Shown: piece after piece, positions 1 through 10,600 of the stretch
Numbering within the stretch: position 1 is the first letter of the stretch
Layout: each line of letters starts with the position of its first letter
Assembly: GCA_036186865.1 (NCBI GenBank)
Contig: AP025055.1
Coordinates: forward strand, 23,960,837 to 24,024,836
From: Eustoma russellianum
Taxonomy: Eukaryota > Streptophyta > Magnoliopsida > Gentianales > Gentianaceae
DNA length: 64,000 bases
Direction: 5' to 3'
Translations under genes and position numbers: made by a program
The notes under the pieces: model-generated
Database searches by the model: none
The model's input: only the letters and a program-made list of their open reading frames with translations
What the model was told of the DNA's origin: nothing

Positions 1-1011
1 ATATTGAAGAACACATTTGCAGCAAGCTTTATGATTGTATAGTTCTTCAATTCTTGTTATTTCAACACCTTTATACGACATTTTTGTAAGGGAGAAGCTG
101 GTGTATAAAGCTTACTCCTTAGAGGTGAGCAAAAGGTGCAAAGGTGCAAAGGTGACGTTTTGGTGCAGCCACTTGAAGAAGTTGGTGAAAAGCTTCTTCC
201 TTTGGCTTTGTAAGGTGATATTTGTGTTTGGTGTTTAGTGAAATCCAAGAGAAGGTGTCTCTTGGGACTGGAGTAGGTCACATTGACCGAACCAGGATAA
301 TTCCTTGTGTTCTTTACTTATTTTCTGCACTTACTGTTTTCTGGCTGAAAATTGCATCAACTTGGCACGCACAATTGAACGAGCAAACAACCTTAGAATT
401 GCATGAATTTTGGATATATTATACTTCAATGTGTTAGCTTTCAGTAGCCGCAAGAATCACTAAATTCTAAGGTGTTTAGCATATTCAAATCATCTTCACA
501 AAATTGTTGCTACATTCTGTGAACAATTCTGACCAGTGTGCAAACTTGTTCAATTTGAATAGGCTATCCTTTGAATCTTGGAGTGAGCCTTATATCAAAT
601 TAAACTAGACATCTTAAGGTTTAATTTGACATAAGAATCATCAAAATAGCACGGGTAGATTTTGAGATATAAGCGTTTGAAGTTGAACAAACATTCTGCC
701 TGAAACTGCCAGAACTGCACACTTTACTTATCTTGTTTATTTGAACGTGCTAACTTGCTTGGAATTGATTGAAATTTCTATGACATATCATAAACATTCT
801 AAACTTGATCTCTGCCAAGTTTGAGAGCTTGCACAGGTGTATAAGTGGTTCAACCAAAGCACTCAAAATAGTGAACTATTTCTGGAATTTTCAGAACCTG
901 AGGTTAAAGAGGCAAAGGGGTCTTCAAACAAGTTTTTGAAGGTAATTATAGTGTAATTTCCGCTAATCCACTATTCACCCCCCCCTCTAGTGGTGCTATA
1001 CAGGTCCAACA
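1..1011 (+). mobile_element. E3 copia 5' LTR, 3' part (cut by window edge)
   Basis: This is the last ~1 kb of a Sirevirus-like LTR, ending ...GTCCAACA directly before a primer-binding site. It aligns base for base in length with 28764-29774, the same part of the E3 3' LTR. I noticed one substitution (A at about 616, G in the partner). It holds the R/U5 part downstream of the TATA box, which lies just outside the window. Near the end is a run of eight C flanked by CCACTA and TAGTGG, a possible small hairpin found in every copy of this LTR. Small ORFs here are not credible genes. Confidence 0.93.
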
Positions 1012-1013
1012 AG

Positions 1014-1025
1014 TGGTATCAGAGC
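1014..1025 (+). other. E3 primer-binding site (tRNA-iMet)
   Basis: TGGTATCAGAGC, complementary to the 3' end of plant initiator methionine tRNA, lies two bases after the LTR end. It would prime minus-strand cDNA synthesis. Confidence 0.93.
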
Positions 1026-1197
1026 AAGGTTGAGCACCATATTCTTATTTGAGCTGAAAACAGTCTACACTCCAAGTTGCAAAGTTGCTGGAAATTTTCT
1101 GGTTGTCTTATATTCTTCATATTTGGTATCTACAACAAGGTGACACTTTCTTTCTCTCTTATAAGTGTTTTAAACGTTTTCTCACACACTAAGAAGC

Positions 1198-2475
1198 ATG
1201 TCTAAGTCACACATGAAAATAGAATTAGAAGGCATGTCCACACAAAGACCACCTCTTTTTGATGGAGAAAACTTTAGTCATTGGAAACTTAGGATGAAAT
1301 TGTTCTTAATGGCTATTGACATAGACTTGTGGTCTATCATTGAAGATGGACCTTATGTGCCTACTAAGCATGTTATAATTGAAGGCTTATCACAAGTAGT
1401 TGAGAAATATAGAAAAGATTGGAGTGATGAAGATAAAAAGAAAATGAGTCTTAATGCTAAAGCAATGCAATTATTGTTGAATGGTTTAAGTAGGAGTGAA
1501 TCTGCCTATGTCTCTTCATGTTCAAGTGCAAAGGATATGTGGAAATGTCTTGAAATGAAGCATGAAGGAACTAATCAAGTAAAGGAATCAAAGATTAACA
1601 TGTTAATGACTACACTTGAATCATTCCATTTACTGCCTAATGAATCAATTGTTGATATGGATTTAAGGCTTACAAACTTATACAACTCACTTGAATCTCT
1701 TGGTAAAACGTTTTTGATGAAAGAAAAAGTGCAAAAAGTTTTGAGAAGTTTGCCAATTGAATGGGATGCCAAAGTTAGTGCCATTGAAGAAAGCAAAGAT
1801 CTTTCTCAAATAAAACTTGATGAATTGATAGGTTCTTTAAAAGTTTATGAAAACAAGTTGAATATAAGAAAGGCTGAAACTAGTAACAAGTCTAAATCAC
1901 TTGCATTTGTAACAAATGAACCCGAATCATCTAATCAAGCCGAGTATGAAAGTGATGATGAAAGTGATGAAGAAGACATAATGTTGTTAGCTAGGCGTTT
2001 AAGGAAGTTTTTCAAGAAAAGACCAACTAAAAGACAAGCAAAATCAGCCGCCCCTATCAATGTGAAATCTAACAAACAAGATGGCAAATGGTATGATAAA
2101 GAACTTAAGTGTTATGAATGTGGCAAACAAGGACACATCTCATATGATTGTCCAAACAAGAACAAAAACCGTGACATGGATGAAAAGACAAGGACAAAAA
2201 CTAGAGTAGAACCTATGCAAAGGAGGAAGAAAGTTCTCAAGGCAAGCACTTGGGATGACACATCTTCATCCGAATCCGAGGAGGAATCTGAAGTTGCACA
2301 AACATGTTTGGCTTCAAAGTCTACAAATGAGGTAACATTCGATTCTGATTCCGAATGTGATTTTACTCAAGATGAATTGTTGGATGAATTAGAAAAGTTG
2401 CATAATAGATATAAGAAGCTATCCAAGGAGAAGAAAAGAATAGTTGAGGAGAAGAACAAGTTGGAGACGTCTAAC
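1198..2475 (+). pseudogene. gag: E3 copia gag, 5' part, split by the E4 insertion
   Basis: This encodes the first 426 residues of a Gag nearly identical to the intact 712-aa copies in E4. It has the N-terminal Gag domain typical of copia (GENFSHWKLRM near residue 23), an acidic serine-rich stretch, and a CCHC zinc knuckle (CYECGKQGHISYDC, about residues 305-318). At 2475 it runs directly into the E4 LTR, and the frame then reads 15 codons of LTR before a stop at 2518-2520. The rest of gag resumes at 22635 after the CTAAC duplication. The two pieces together (1278 + 861 nt) equal the intact gag exactly, so E3 gag was open when E4 landed. Confidence 0.93.
2471..2475. repeat. Target-site duplication of E4, left copy (CTAAC)
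   Basis: CTAAC immediately precedes the first LTR base and recurs at 22630-22634 immediately after the last LTR base of the whole tandem array. In the intact gag copies CTAAC occurs once at this point. Confidence 0.95.
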
Positions 2476-3487
2476 TGTTGTGATATATCATGTTTGAATG
2501 ATTGCAAAATGCATATGTGAGCATGTATGTGTGTAACGTTTAAAGTATATGTGTGCATGAGATTGAATGTGAAATTGATTGAATGAATCAAGATTGAACA
2601 AGTTTGATTAAGATCATGAGATTGAACTTGGCCAATTCAATCACATGTCTAAATCAATACATGTTCAAACTGATCTTAGATGATATATATGCCAATACAT
2701 GTTAATTATATGTTCTAACCAAGCCTTGAAGTCACATGACTTACAATATAAGGCAAATTGCTCGGTTTAGTATTCTATTGCAGGTTTTGGTTCATATCTT
2801 GGGCAAATGAACTCCAAATTGAGTGATTCAAAAGCCCACATGATCCTTATTCAGTTTAGAATCTAATTGGCTGAGGAAAAGCATGCTTGACACGGATAAA
2901 AATGGACTTGACACGATGGTGAAGCTTATTGATCTTTATAAGGGTTATTTTGGTAATTTCACCATTTGGACTTCTCATTCTTATTTGGTCTTCTTCCAAC
3001 GGATTTATATGATCATATGACACATTTATATGTCATGTCACACCATGGCAAAAATGAATCTGGAGCAGCACCATGTCTAGGTTCATCCTAGGACAAAATT
3101 CCTATTTTTGTGCTAAGGGGTATTCTGGTCTCTTCACTTGCCAATGGATCTTCCAACGTGTTATATATTGTTTATATGATGTTTATATGTGTTTATGTCA
3201 CATATGGTACGTGCCCTATATTTATGGAAACGGGCAGCATGGTATCTCAATTGGAATTCTTATGTTATGGTTATCACATCTATGGTTTTCTTGGAATTCT
3301 TGGTATTCTTCATATGGTTTTCTATGCTACATGTTGAAGACATAAATGACTATATATTATATGTGTTCACACGGTTATTTGGCACACAAATCATGTTCAA
3401 ATTTTCAGATTTTGAACAAGTCAAGGCAAGTCGAAATAAATCCTATTTTGGTGTTGATTTCAAATGGCTATTCTTGCATATGTTACA

Positions 3488-3690
3488 AACGGCTATCTTG
3501 GTTCAAAATGGAGTAAAATTTCGTATGGTATATGGTCAAGATTCAGATTATAATGTGTGACAAAAACAAGTCCTACAATGTAGCAAATTTGAAGCAAAAG
3601 TCTCTCAACCAAGAAGGATATGCAACGGCTATATGAAGACCAAGTCAAGCTGAATTCTCTCTATCTTTTAGCCTACATTCAAACGGCTAT
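3488..3690 (+). promoter_or_regulatory. Cluster of AACGGCTAT motifs in LTR U3
   Basis: AACGGCTAT occurs at 3488-3496, 3624-3632 and 3682-3690, with a variant (TCCAACGTCTA) near 3936. All lie 200-630 bp upstream of the TATA box. AACGG is the core of the plant M-phase-specific activator (MSA) element bound by three-repeat MYB proteins. The function is inferred from motif resemblance only. Confidence 0.4.
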
Positions 3691-4115
3691 ATATGATTCA
3701 AATGGTGAAGACTTATTCTCAAACAAACTTGGTTGATATCTAACTATATTTGAACTATTCTCCAATGCCTTGATTGTAGGCATACCAACGTTCACTTAAC
3801 ATTCGAAATAAGGAGCTGAATTTGTTCAAAAACACACGCAAATTTGCTGCATACATGGCAAGTTATTTACACGTGGAAATTGCTGATTGGAGCTGCCTTT
3901 TAAATATTCAAATGGAGCTGTTTTTCCACCTCAACTCCAACGTCTATAATGGATAAAATGAAGGATAGAAATTCAGGTTGAAAGACCAATTCAAAGCATC
4001 AAAAGATCAACTTCAATTTGAAAGTCAAATGGATAGCTAAAAAGGTGCTGAATTTTCTCCATTCTTCAACCATGCCAACGTCTATATTGAGGAGCCTTTA
4101 GGCTGTCCTCTTGGC

Positions 4116-4123
4116 TATAAATA
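4116..4123 (+). promoter_or_regulatory. TATA box of E4 LTR-a
   Basis: TATAAATA in the context GGCTATAAATAGC, conserved in every LTR of the family that reaches this far. Transcription would start about 30 bp downstream. Confidence 0.8.
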
Positions 4124-5253
4124 GCACCAAAGATGAAGAGTGAAGACACACCAACGAAAGCAACAAAGAAAGCAAGCAAGACAATTAGCTCTTTGTCTTC
4201 ATTCTTCTCTTCTTCTCTTCTATATTGAAGAACACATTTGCAGCAAGCTTTATGATTGTATAGTTCTTCAATTCTTTTTATTTCAACACCTTTCAAACGT
4301 GATATTGTAAAGGAGAAGCTGGTGTATAAAGCTTACTCCTTAGAGGTGAGCAAAAGGTGAAAAGGTGCAAAGGTGCAAAGGTGATACAAACTAGGTGTTT
4401 TGGTGAAGTCTCTTGAAGAAGTTGGTGAAAAGCTTCTTCCTTTGACTTTGTAAGGTGATATTTGTGTTTGGTGTTTAGTGAAATCCAAGAGAAGGTGTCT
4501 CTTGGGACTGGAGTAGGTCACATTGACCGAACCAGGATAATTCCTTGTGTTCTCTACTTATTTCCTGCACTTACTGTTTTCTGGCTGAGAATTACACTAA
4601 CTTGGCACGTATAATTGAACAGGCAAACAATCTTAGAATTGCATGAATTTTGGATATATTATACTTCAATGTGTTAGCTTTCATTAGCCGCAAGAATCAC
4701 TAAATTCTAAGGTGTTTAGCTCATTCAAATCGTCTTCACAAAATTGTTGCTACATTCTGTGAACAATTCTGACCAGTGTGCAAACTTGTGCAATTTGAAT
4801 AGGCTATCCTTCGAATCTTGGAGTGAGCCTTATATCAAATTAAACTAGACATCTTGAGGTTTAATTTGACATAAGATTCATCAAAATAGCACGGGTAGAT
4901 TTTAAGATATCATTGTTTGAAGTTAAGCTAACATTCTGCCTGAAACTGCCAGAATTGCACACTTTTCTTATCTTGCTTATTTGAACGTGCTAACTTGTTT
5001 AGAATTGTCTGAAATTTTTATGACATACCATAAACATTCTAAACTTGATCTCTGCCAAGTTTGAGAGTTTGCACAGGTGTATAAGTGGTTCAACCAAAGC
5101 ACTCAAAACGGTGAACTATTTCTGGAAATTTCAGAACCTGAGGTTAAAGAGGCAAAGGGGTCTTCAAACAAGTTTTTGAAGGTAATTATAGTGTAATTTC
5201 CGCTAATCCACTATTCACCCCCCCCTCTAGTGGTGCTATACAGGTCCAACAAG

Positions 5254-5265
5254 TGGTATCAGAGC
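5254..5265 (+). other. E4 unit 1 primer-binding site (tRNA-iMet)
   Basis: TGGTATCAGAGC two bases after the LTR-a end. Confidence 0.93.
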
Positions 5266-5429
5266 AAGGTTGAGCACCATATTCTTATTTGAGCTGAAAA
5301 CAGTTTACACTCCAAGTTGCTGGAAATTTTCTGGTTGTCTTATATTCTTCATATTTGGTATCTACAACAAGGTGACACTTTCTTTCCTTCTTATAAGTGT
5401 TTTAAACGTTTTCTCACACACTAAGAAGC

Positions 5430-7568
5430 ATGTCTAAGTCACACATGAAAATAGAATTAGAAGGCATGTCCACACAAAGACCACCTCTTTTTGATGGAGA
5501 AAACTTTAGTCATTGGAAACTTAGGATGAAATTGTTCTTAATGGCTATTGACATAGACTTGTGGTCTATCATTGAAGATGGACCTTATGTGCCTACTAAG
5601 CATGTTATAATTGAAGGCTTATCACAAGTAGTTGAGAAATATAGAAAAGATTGGAGTGATGAAGATAAAAAGAAAATGAGTCTTAATGCTAAAGCAATGC
5701 AATTGTTGTTGAATGGTTTAAGTAGGAGTGAATCTGCCTATGTCTCTTCATGTTCAAGTGCAAAGGATATGTGGAAATGTCTTGAAATGAAGCATGAAGG
5801 AACTAATCAAGTAAAGGAATCAAAGATTAACATGTTAATGACTACACTTGAAACATTCCATTTACTGCCAAATGAATCAATTGTTGATATGGATTTAAGG
5901 CTTACAAACTTATACAACTCCCTTGAATCCCTTGGTAAAACGTTTTTGATGAAAGAAAAAGTGCAAAAAGTTTTGAGAAGTTTGCCAATTGAATGGGATG
6001 CCAAAGTTAGTGCCATTGAAGAAAGCAAAGATCTTTCTCAAATAAAACTTGATGAATTGATAGGTTCTTTAAAAGTTTATGAAAACAAGTTGAATATAAG
6101 AAAGGCTGAAACTAGTAACAAGTCTAAATCACTTGCATTTGTAACAAATGAACCCGAATCATCTAATCAAGCCGAGTATGAAAGTGATGATGAAAGTGAT
6201 GAAGAAGACATAATGTTGTTAGCTAGGCGTTTAAGGAAGTTTTTCAAGAAAAGACCAACTAAAAGACAAGCAAAATCAGCCGCCCCTATCAATGTGAAAT
6301 CTAACAAACAAGATGGCAAATGGTATGATAAAGAACTTAAGTGTTATGAATGTGGCAAACAAGGACACATCTCATATGATTGTCCAAACAAGAACAAAAA
6401 CCGTGACATGGATGAAAAGACAAGGACAAAAACTAGAGTAGAACCTATGCAAAGGAGGAAGAAAGTTCTCAAGGCAAGCACTTGGGATGACACATCTTCA
6501 TCCGAATCCGAGGAGGAATCTGAAGTTGCACAAACATGTTTGGCTTCAAAGTCTACAAATGAGGTAACATTCGATTCTGATTCCGAATGTGATTTTACTC
6601 AAGATGAATTGTTGGATGAATTAGAAAAGTTGCATAATAGATATAAGAAGCTATCCAAGGAGAAGAAAAGAATAGTTGAGGAGAAGAACAAGTTGGAGAC
6701 GTCTAACTTGAATCTAACTTCTCAACTAGAAGTTCTTCAACTTGAATCATCTAACACTATTAGTTCAATGCAAAATCAGATCAAGGAACTTAAGAACAAA
6801 CATGAAAATGTGCAATGTATGCAATGTGTTGATTTCAACGTTTTAAAGTCTAAATTGCATGAAATACAAACTGAATTTGAATCATTAAAATCATGCAACC
6901 TAGACTTGAACAAATCTTTAGAACAATTTAAGAATGGTTCCAACATGTTAGACACTCTTATTGCATCTCAAAAGCATGGAAATGACAAACAAGGTCTTGG
7001 ATATGTTAAAGAAGCTGAATACACACCTAAGGAAACAACATTTGTATCATCTTCAACCAACATGAAATATAGGCCAAATGCATCTAGAAATGAACCTATT
7101 CTGCCCACACCACCTTCATCACAAAGATTGCAAAATGCATCAACATATAGGAAGGTAAATACACCTAGAAACCATGCTTACATGTATACAAGAATGCCTA
7201 AACAAAGTAGTATGAAATTTGCTCAAGTTATGCCTTATATGCAACAACATGCTTATGTGAAGAACATGACATACTCTCGGCCTAAATCAGTTTACAACAC
7301 ACGGCCTAGACACATACAACATCTTGCTTATACACGGCCTAAATTCAATGCTTATACACGGCCAAGATATAACTCATATACATGGCAACATTCAAATGCA
7401 TATAGAACTTACAATGCTTATCCAACTAGACATAAATGTGCAGCCCCTTTTCCATCATATTCTATGTATCAAAATCCACTATTTGTTCATTATATGCAAC
7501 ATGATTTTAACATTTCAAAACCAAGAAAGGTTGTTCAAGTTTGGGTACCTAAAGGTACACTAACATGA
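5430..7568 (+). CDS. gag: E4 unit 1 Gag polyprotein
   Basis: A 712-residue structural protein that packages retrotransposon RNA into cytoplasmic particles. The N-terminal ~230 residues are the copia-type Gag domain. Acidic stretches (about 250-265, 380-410) flank a basic region with a CCHC knuckle (305-318, CYECGKQGHISYDC). Residues about 400-490 are rich in Leu/Glu/Lys heptads and look like a coiled coil. The C-terminal third is Tyr/Arg/Pro-rich with repeated YTRP-like units. The long Gag with coiled-coil tail fits the Sirevirus lineage. The start is the first ATG of the leader, 178 bp after the LTR. It ends at TGA 7566-7568, in a different frame from pol. It is identical in length and, as far as I can see, sequence to 14119-16257. 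Confidence 0.95.
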   Translation: MSKSHMKIELEGMSTQRPPLFDGENFSHWKLRMKLFLMAIDIDLWSIIEDGPYVPTKHVIIEGLSQVVEKYRKDWSDEDKKKMSLNAKAMQLLLNGLSRSESAYVSSCSSAKDMWKCLEMKHEGTNQVKESKINMLMTTLETFHLLPNESIVDMDLRLTNLYNSLESLGKTFLMKEKVQKVLRSLPIEWDAKVSAIEESKDLSQIKLDELIGSLKVYENKLNIRKAETSNKSKSLAFVTNEPESSNQAEYESDDESDEEDIMLLARRLRKFFKKRPTKRQAKSAAPINVKSNKQDGKWYDKELKCYECGKQGHISYDCPNKNKNRDMDEKTRTKTRVEPMQRRKKVLKASTWDDTSSSESEEESEVAQTCLASKSTNEVTFDSDSECDFTQDELLDELEKLHNRYKKLSKEKKRIVEEKNKLETSNLNLTSQLEVLQLESSNTISSMQNQIKELKNKHENVQCMQCVDFNVLKSKLHEIQTEFESLKSCNLDLNKSLEQFKNGSNMLDTLIASQKHGNDKQGLGYVKEAEYTPKETTFVSSSTNMKYRPNASRNEPILPTPPSSQRLQNASTYRKVNTPRNHAYMYTRMPKQSSMKFAQVMPYMQQHAYVKNMTYSRPKSVYNTRPRHIQHLAYTRPKFNAYTRPRYNSYTWQHSNAYRTYNAYPTRHKCAAPFPSYSMYQNPLFVHYMQHDFNISKPRKVVQVWVPKGTLT

Positions 7569-7636
7569 ACTTAACTTGTCTAACCTTGATAGGACCCAAA
7601 ATCAAAGGGTACCTAAGTTGTTATTTACATTTGTAG
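7545..7636 (+). other. Candidate 92-bp intron at the gag-pol junction, E4 unit 1
   Basis: The segment begins GTACCT after a TGG codon of gag and ends TTTGTAG. It contains a CTAAC branch-point-like motif at 7580-7584 and is T-rich towards its 3' end. It holds both the gag stop (TGA 7566-7568) and the only stop in the pol frame before protease (TAG 7634-7636). Removing it joins gag codon TGG to GTA at 7637 in the pol frame. The 5' site is weaker than consensus. The same arrangement is present at 16234-16325, 23472-23563 and 40964-41055 (minus). Barley BARE1 copia RNA is known to be spliced near gag. Splicing here is an inference; frameshifting plus readthrough is the alternative. Confidence 0.45.
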
Positions 7637-10600
7637 GTACATAACATCAAAGAAAGACAAGTTGCTGGTTATAACAACAAAGAAGATGAAAAGAACAAAA
7701 CCAATTGGATAGTCGATAGTGGTTGCTCAAGACATATGACGGGCAACAAACATTTGTTTAGCACACTTAAAAACGTTGCAAAAGGTGGCAAAGTTACCTT
7801 TGGAGACAACAACCAAGGCCAAATAATTGGCAAAGGCAAGGTTGGTGATCCAAACAAGTTTGAGATCAAAAACGTCCTACTTGTAAGTAACTTAACCTTT
7901 GAGCTTTTAAGTGTTTCTCAACTATGTGACAACAACTTGAATGTTCTCTTCTCCTCCACCTCTTGTAAGATAATGGATAAAAACAATCAAGTTGTGTTAA
8001 AAGGGAAACGTAAAGGAAACATATATGTGCTTAACATGGATGATATGCTAAGTAGTAACACAAAATGTCTTGTTTCACATGAATCTGATCCCAATCTTTG
8101 GCATAGACGTTTAGGACACATTGGTATATCAACCTTAGAAAAACTACACGCTAAAAGTCTTGTTAAAGGATTGCCTAAACTTAACTTGGATGATTTTCAA
8201 CTATGTGAATCTTGTATCAAAGGCAAACATGTTAGAGAATCCCTTAAGCCTAAAACCGAGTTCACAACGTCAAAAATACTAGAACTCTTGCATATAGACT
8301 TATTTGGTCCATGTAGAACAAGAAGCTTAGGTGGAAGTTATTATGTATGTGTAATAGTTGATGATTTCTCAAGATATACTTGGACATTGTTTCTTGCTTC
8401 AAAAGATGAAAGTGCATCATCTATAACTAATCTAGTTAGACAACTTGAAAATGAACATGAATCACATGTTATTAAGATAAGGAGTGATAGAGGTGGTGAG
8501 TTTAAAGATAGTGAATTAATCAAATTCTGTAATGAAAAGGGTATAAAACATGAATTCTCCCCACCAAGAACTCCTCAACTTAATGGTGTAGTTGAAAGAA
8601 AGAATAGGACTATTCAAGAAGTAGCAAGAACAATGATGGTAGAAAACAAAGTACCTAAATTCTTATGGGCTGAAGCAGTAAACACTTCAAGTTATATGAT
8701 CAACAGACTATCAATAAGAAAGAAATTGAACAAAACACCATATGAAATCTTAAATGGACGACTCCCAAAAGTAAACTATCTAAAAGTCTTTGGTTGTAAA
8801 TGCTTTGTATTAAACACAAAAGATAACTTAGATAAGTTTGATCCTAAGTCTGATGAACATATATTTGTGGGATATTCAATGAACTCTAAAGCATATAGAT
8901 GTTATAATGCACAAACAAGAAAGATAGTTGAATCTATACATGTGAAGTTCAATGAAAATGCATATCTCCAAACAAGTAATCAACATGAAATCTATGTACC
9001 AAATGATCAAATACTTCATGATGAAGATGAACTTATCCTACCACCTACAAATGATCAATTTGAAACACCAAATCAAACTCTTGAAATGCATGAAGTTCAA
9101 ACTCCCCCTACACAAGAACGCAATGAAGAAAATGTGCCTAACCAACCTATTGAACATCATGAACCTATTGAAGATGCACAACCAAGTAATTGGTGGCAAA
9201 TAAGAGATAAACAAAAGCATCCTCAAGAACTTATAATAGGAGATGTAAATCAAGGGGTTAGAACACGTAGGCAAATAGATCCTAATGAATATGATCAATG
9301 GCATGCACTTATATCCCAAATTGAACCTAAGAATGTGAATGATGCCTTAAACGATACATATTGGATAGATGCAATGCATGAAGAGTTAAACCAATTTGGA
9401 AGAAACAATGTGTGGGATTTAGTACCTAAACCCGAGGATAAATCAATCATTGGAACTAAATGGGTGTTTAGGAACAAAATGAACGAACAAGGGGTTGTAG
9501 TAAGAAATAAGGCAAGACTTGTAGCTCAAGGATATAATCAAGAAGAGGGTATTGATTACGATGAAACATTTGCCCCCGTAGCAAGATTAGAATCCATACG
9601 CCTCTTATTAGCTTTTGCATGTTATAGTAACATCAAACTATTCCAAATGGATGTTAAGAGTGCATTCTTAAATGGCTATATCCAAGAAGAAGTTTTTGTT
9701 AAACAACCACCAGGCTTTGAAGATCCAAAGAACCCTAATCATGTATATAAACTTAAGAAAGCCTTATATGGTTTGAAACAAGCCCCCCGTGCATGGTATG
9801 AAAGATTTGCCAACTTTTTACTAAGTAACAACTTTCAAAGAGGAACCATAGATAGTACCTTATTCTTGAAAAAGAAAGACAAAGATCTGCTTGTAATACA
9901 AATATATGTAGATGACATAATCTTTGGTTCAACTAATCCTAACTTAGTAAAAGACTTTGAAGATTGTATGAAGTCTGAGTTTGAAATGTCTATGGTTGGT
10001 GAATTAAACTATTTCTTAGGCTTGCAAATAAAACAAACATCAAGTGGTATACATATCAATCAAGCCAAATACATAAGAGATATGATGAAGAAATTCAACT
10101 TTGAAAACTTGAAACCATCTCCAACACCAATGTGTACTTCAACAAAATTAGACAAAGATGAAAATGGTGTTGCATTTGATGAAAAACTATATAGGTCTAT
10201 GATTGGTTCATTGCTATATCTAACTGCTAGTAGACCTGATATTATGTTTGCAGTATGTATGTGTGCGAGATTTCAAAGTATGCCTAAGTTGTCACACTTT
10301 AAAGCTGTAAAAAGAATATTTAGATATCTTCAACATACACCGACATTAGGCTTATGGTATGATAGACAATCTAGTCTAAGTCTACATGCATATTCAGATG
10401 CAGATTATGGTGGATGTAGAGTAGATAGAAAGAGCACTAGTGGAACATGTCAATTCCTAGGAAACTCACTAATATCTTGGTTTTCAAAGAAACAATCTAG
10501 TGTTGCACTTTCTACTACTGAAGCGGAATATATGGCTTTAAGTCTATGTTGTACTCAACTATTATGGATTAAACAACAACTTTCAGACTTTGAAATACAA

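Larger units (their letters stand above)
2476..5251 (+). repeat. E4 LTR-a (5' LTR of unit 1)
   Basis: 2776-bp LTR bounded by TGTTG...CAACA. TATA box at 4116-4123; the U3 part upstream has repeated AACGGCTAT motifs; R/U5 follows. It ends with a C8 run in a short inverted repeat (CCACTA/TAGTGG). It differs from LTR-b and LTR-c at only a few visible bases (for example C at 3432 where the others have T). ORFs inside it, including a 90-codon frame at 3073-3345, are probably not genes. Confidence 0.95.

Noticed and set aside
4066..4296. Antisense ORF of 61-76 codons across LTR R region, recurring in most LTRs
   Set aside because: It is antisense to the expected transcript, changes length by indels between copies, has no domain, and recurs only because the LTRs are young copies.
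8952..9203. Met/Lys-rich 83-codon ORF overlapping pol (also in other copies)
   Set aside because: Frame shadow of the Pol linker; low complexity and no independent start context.
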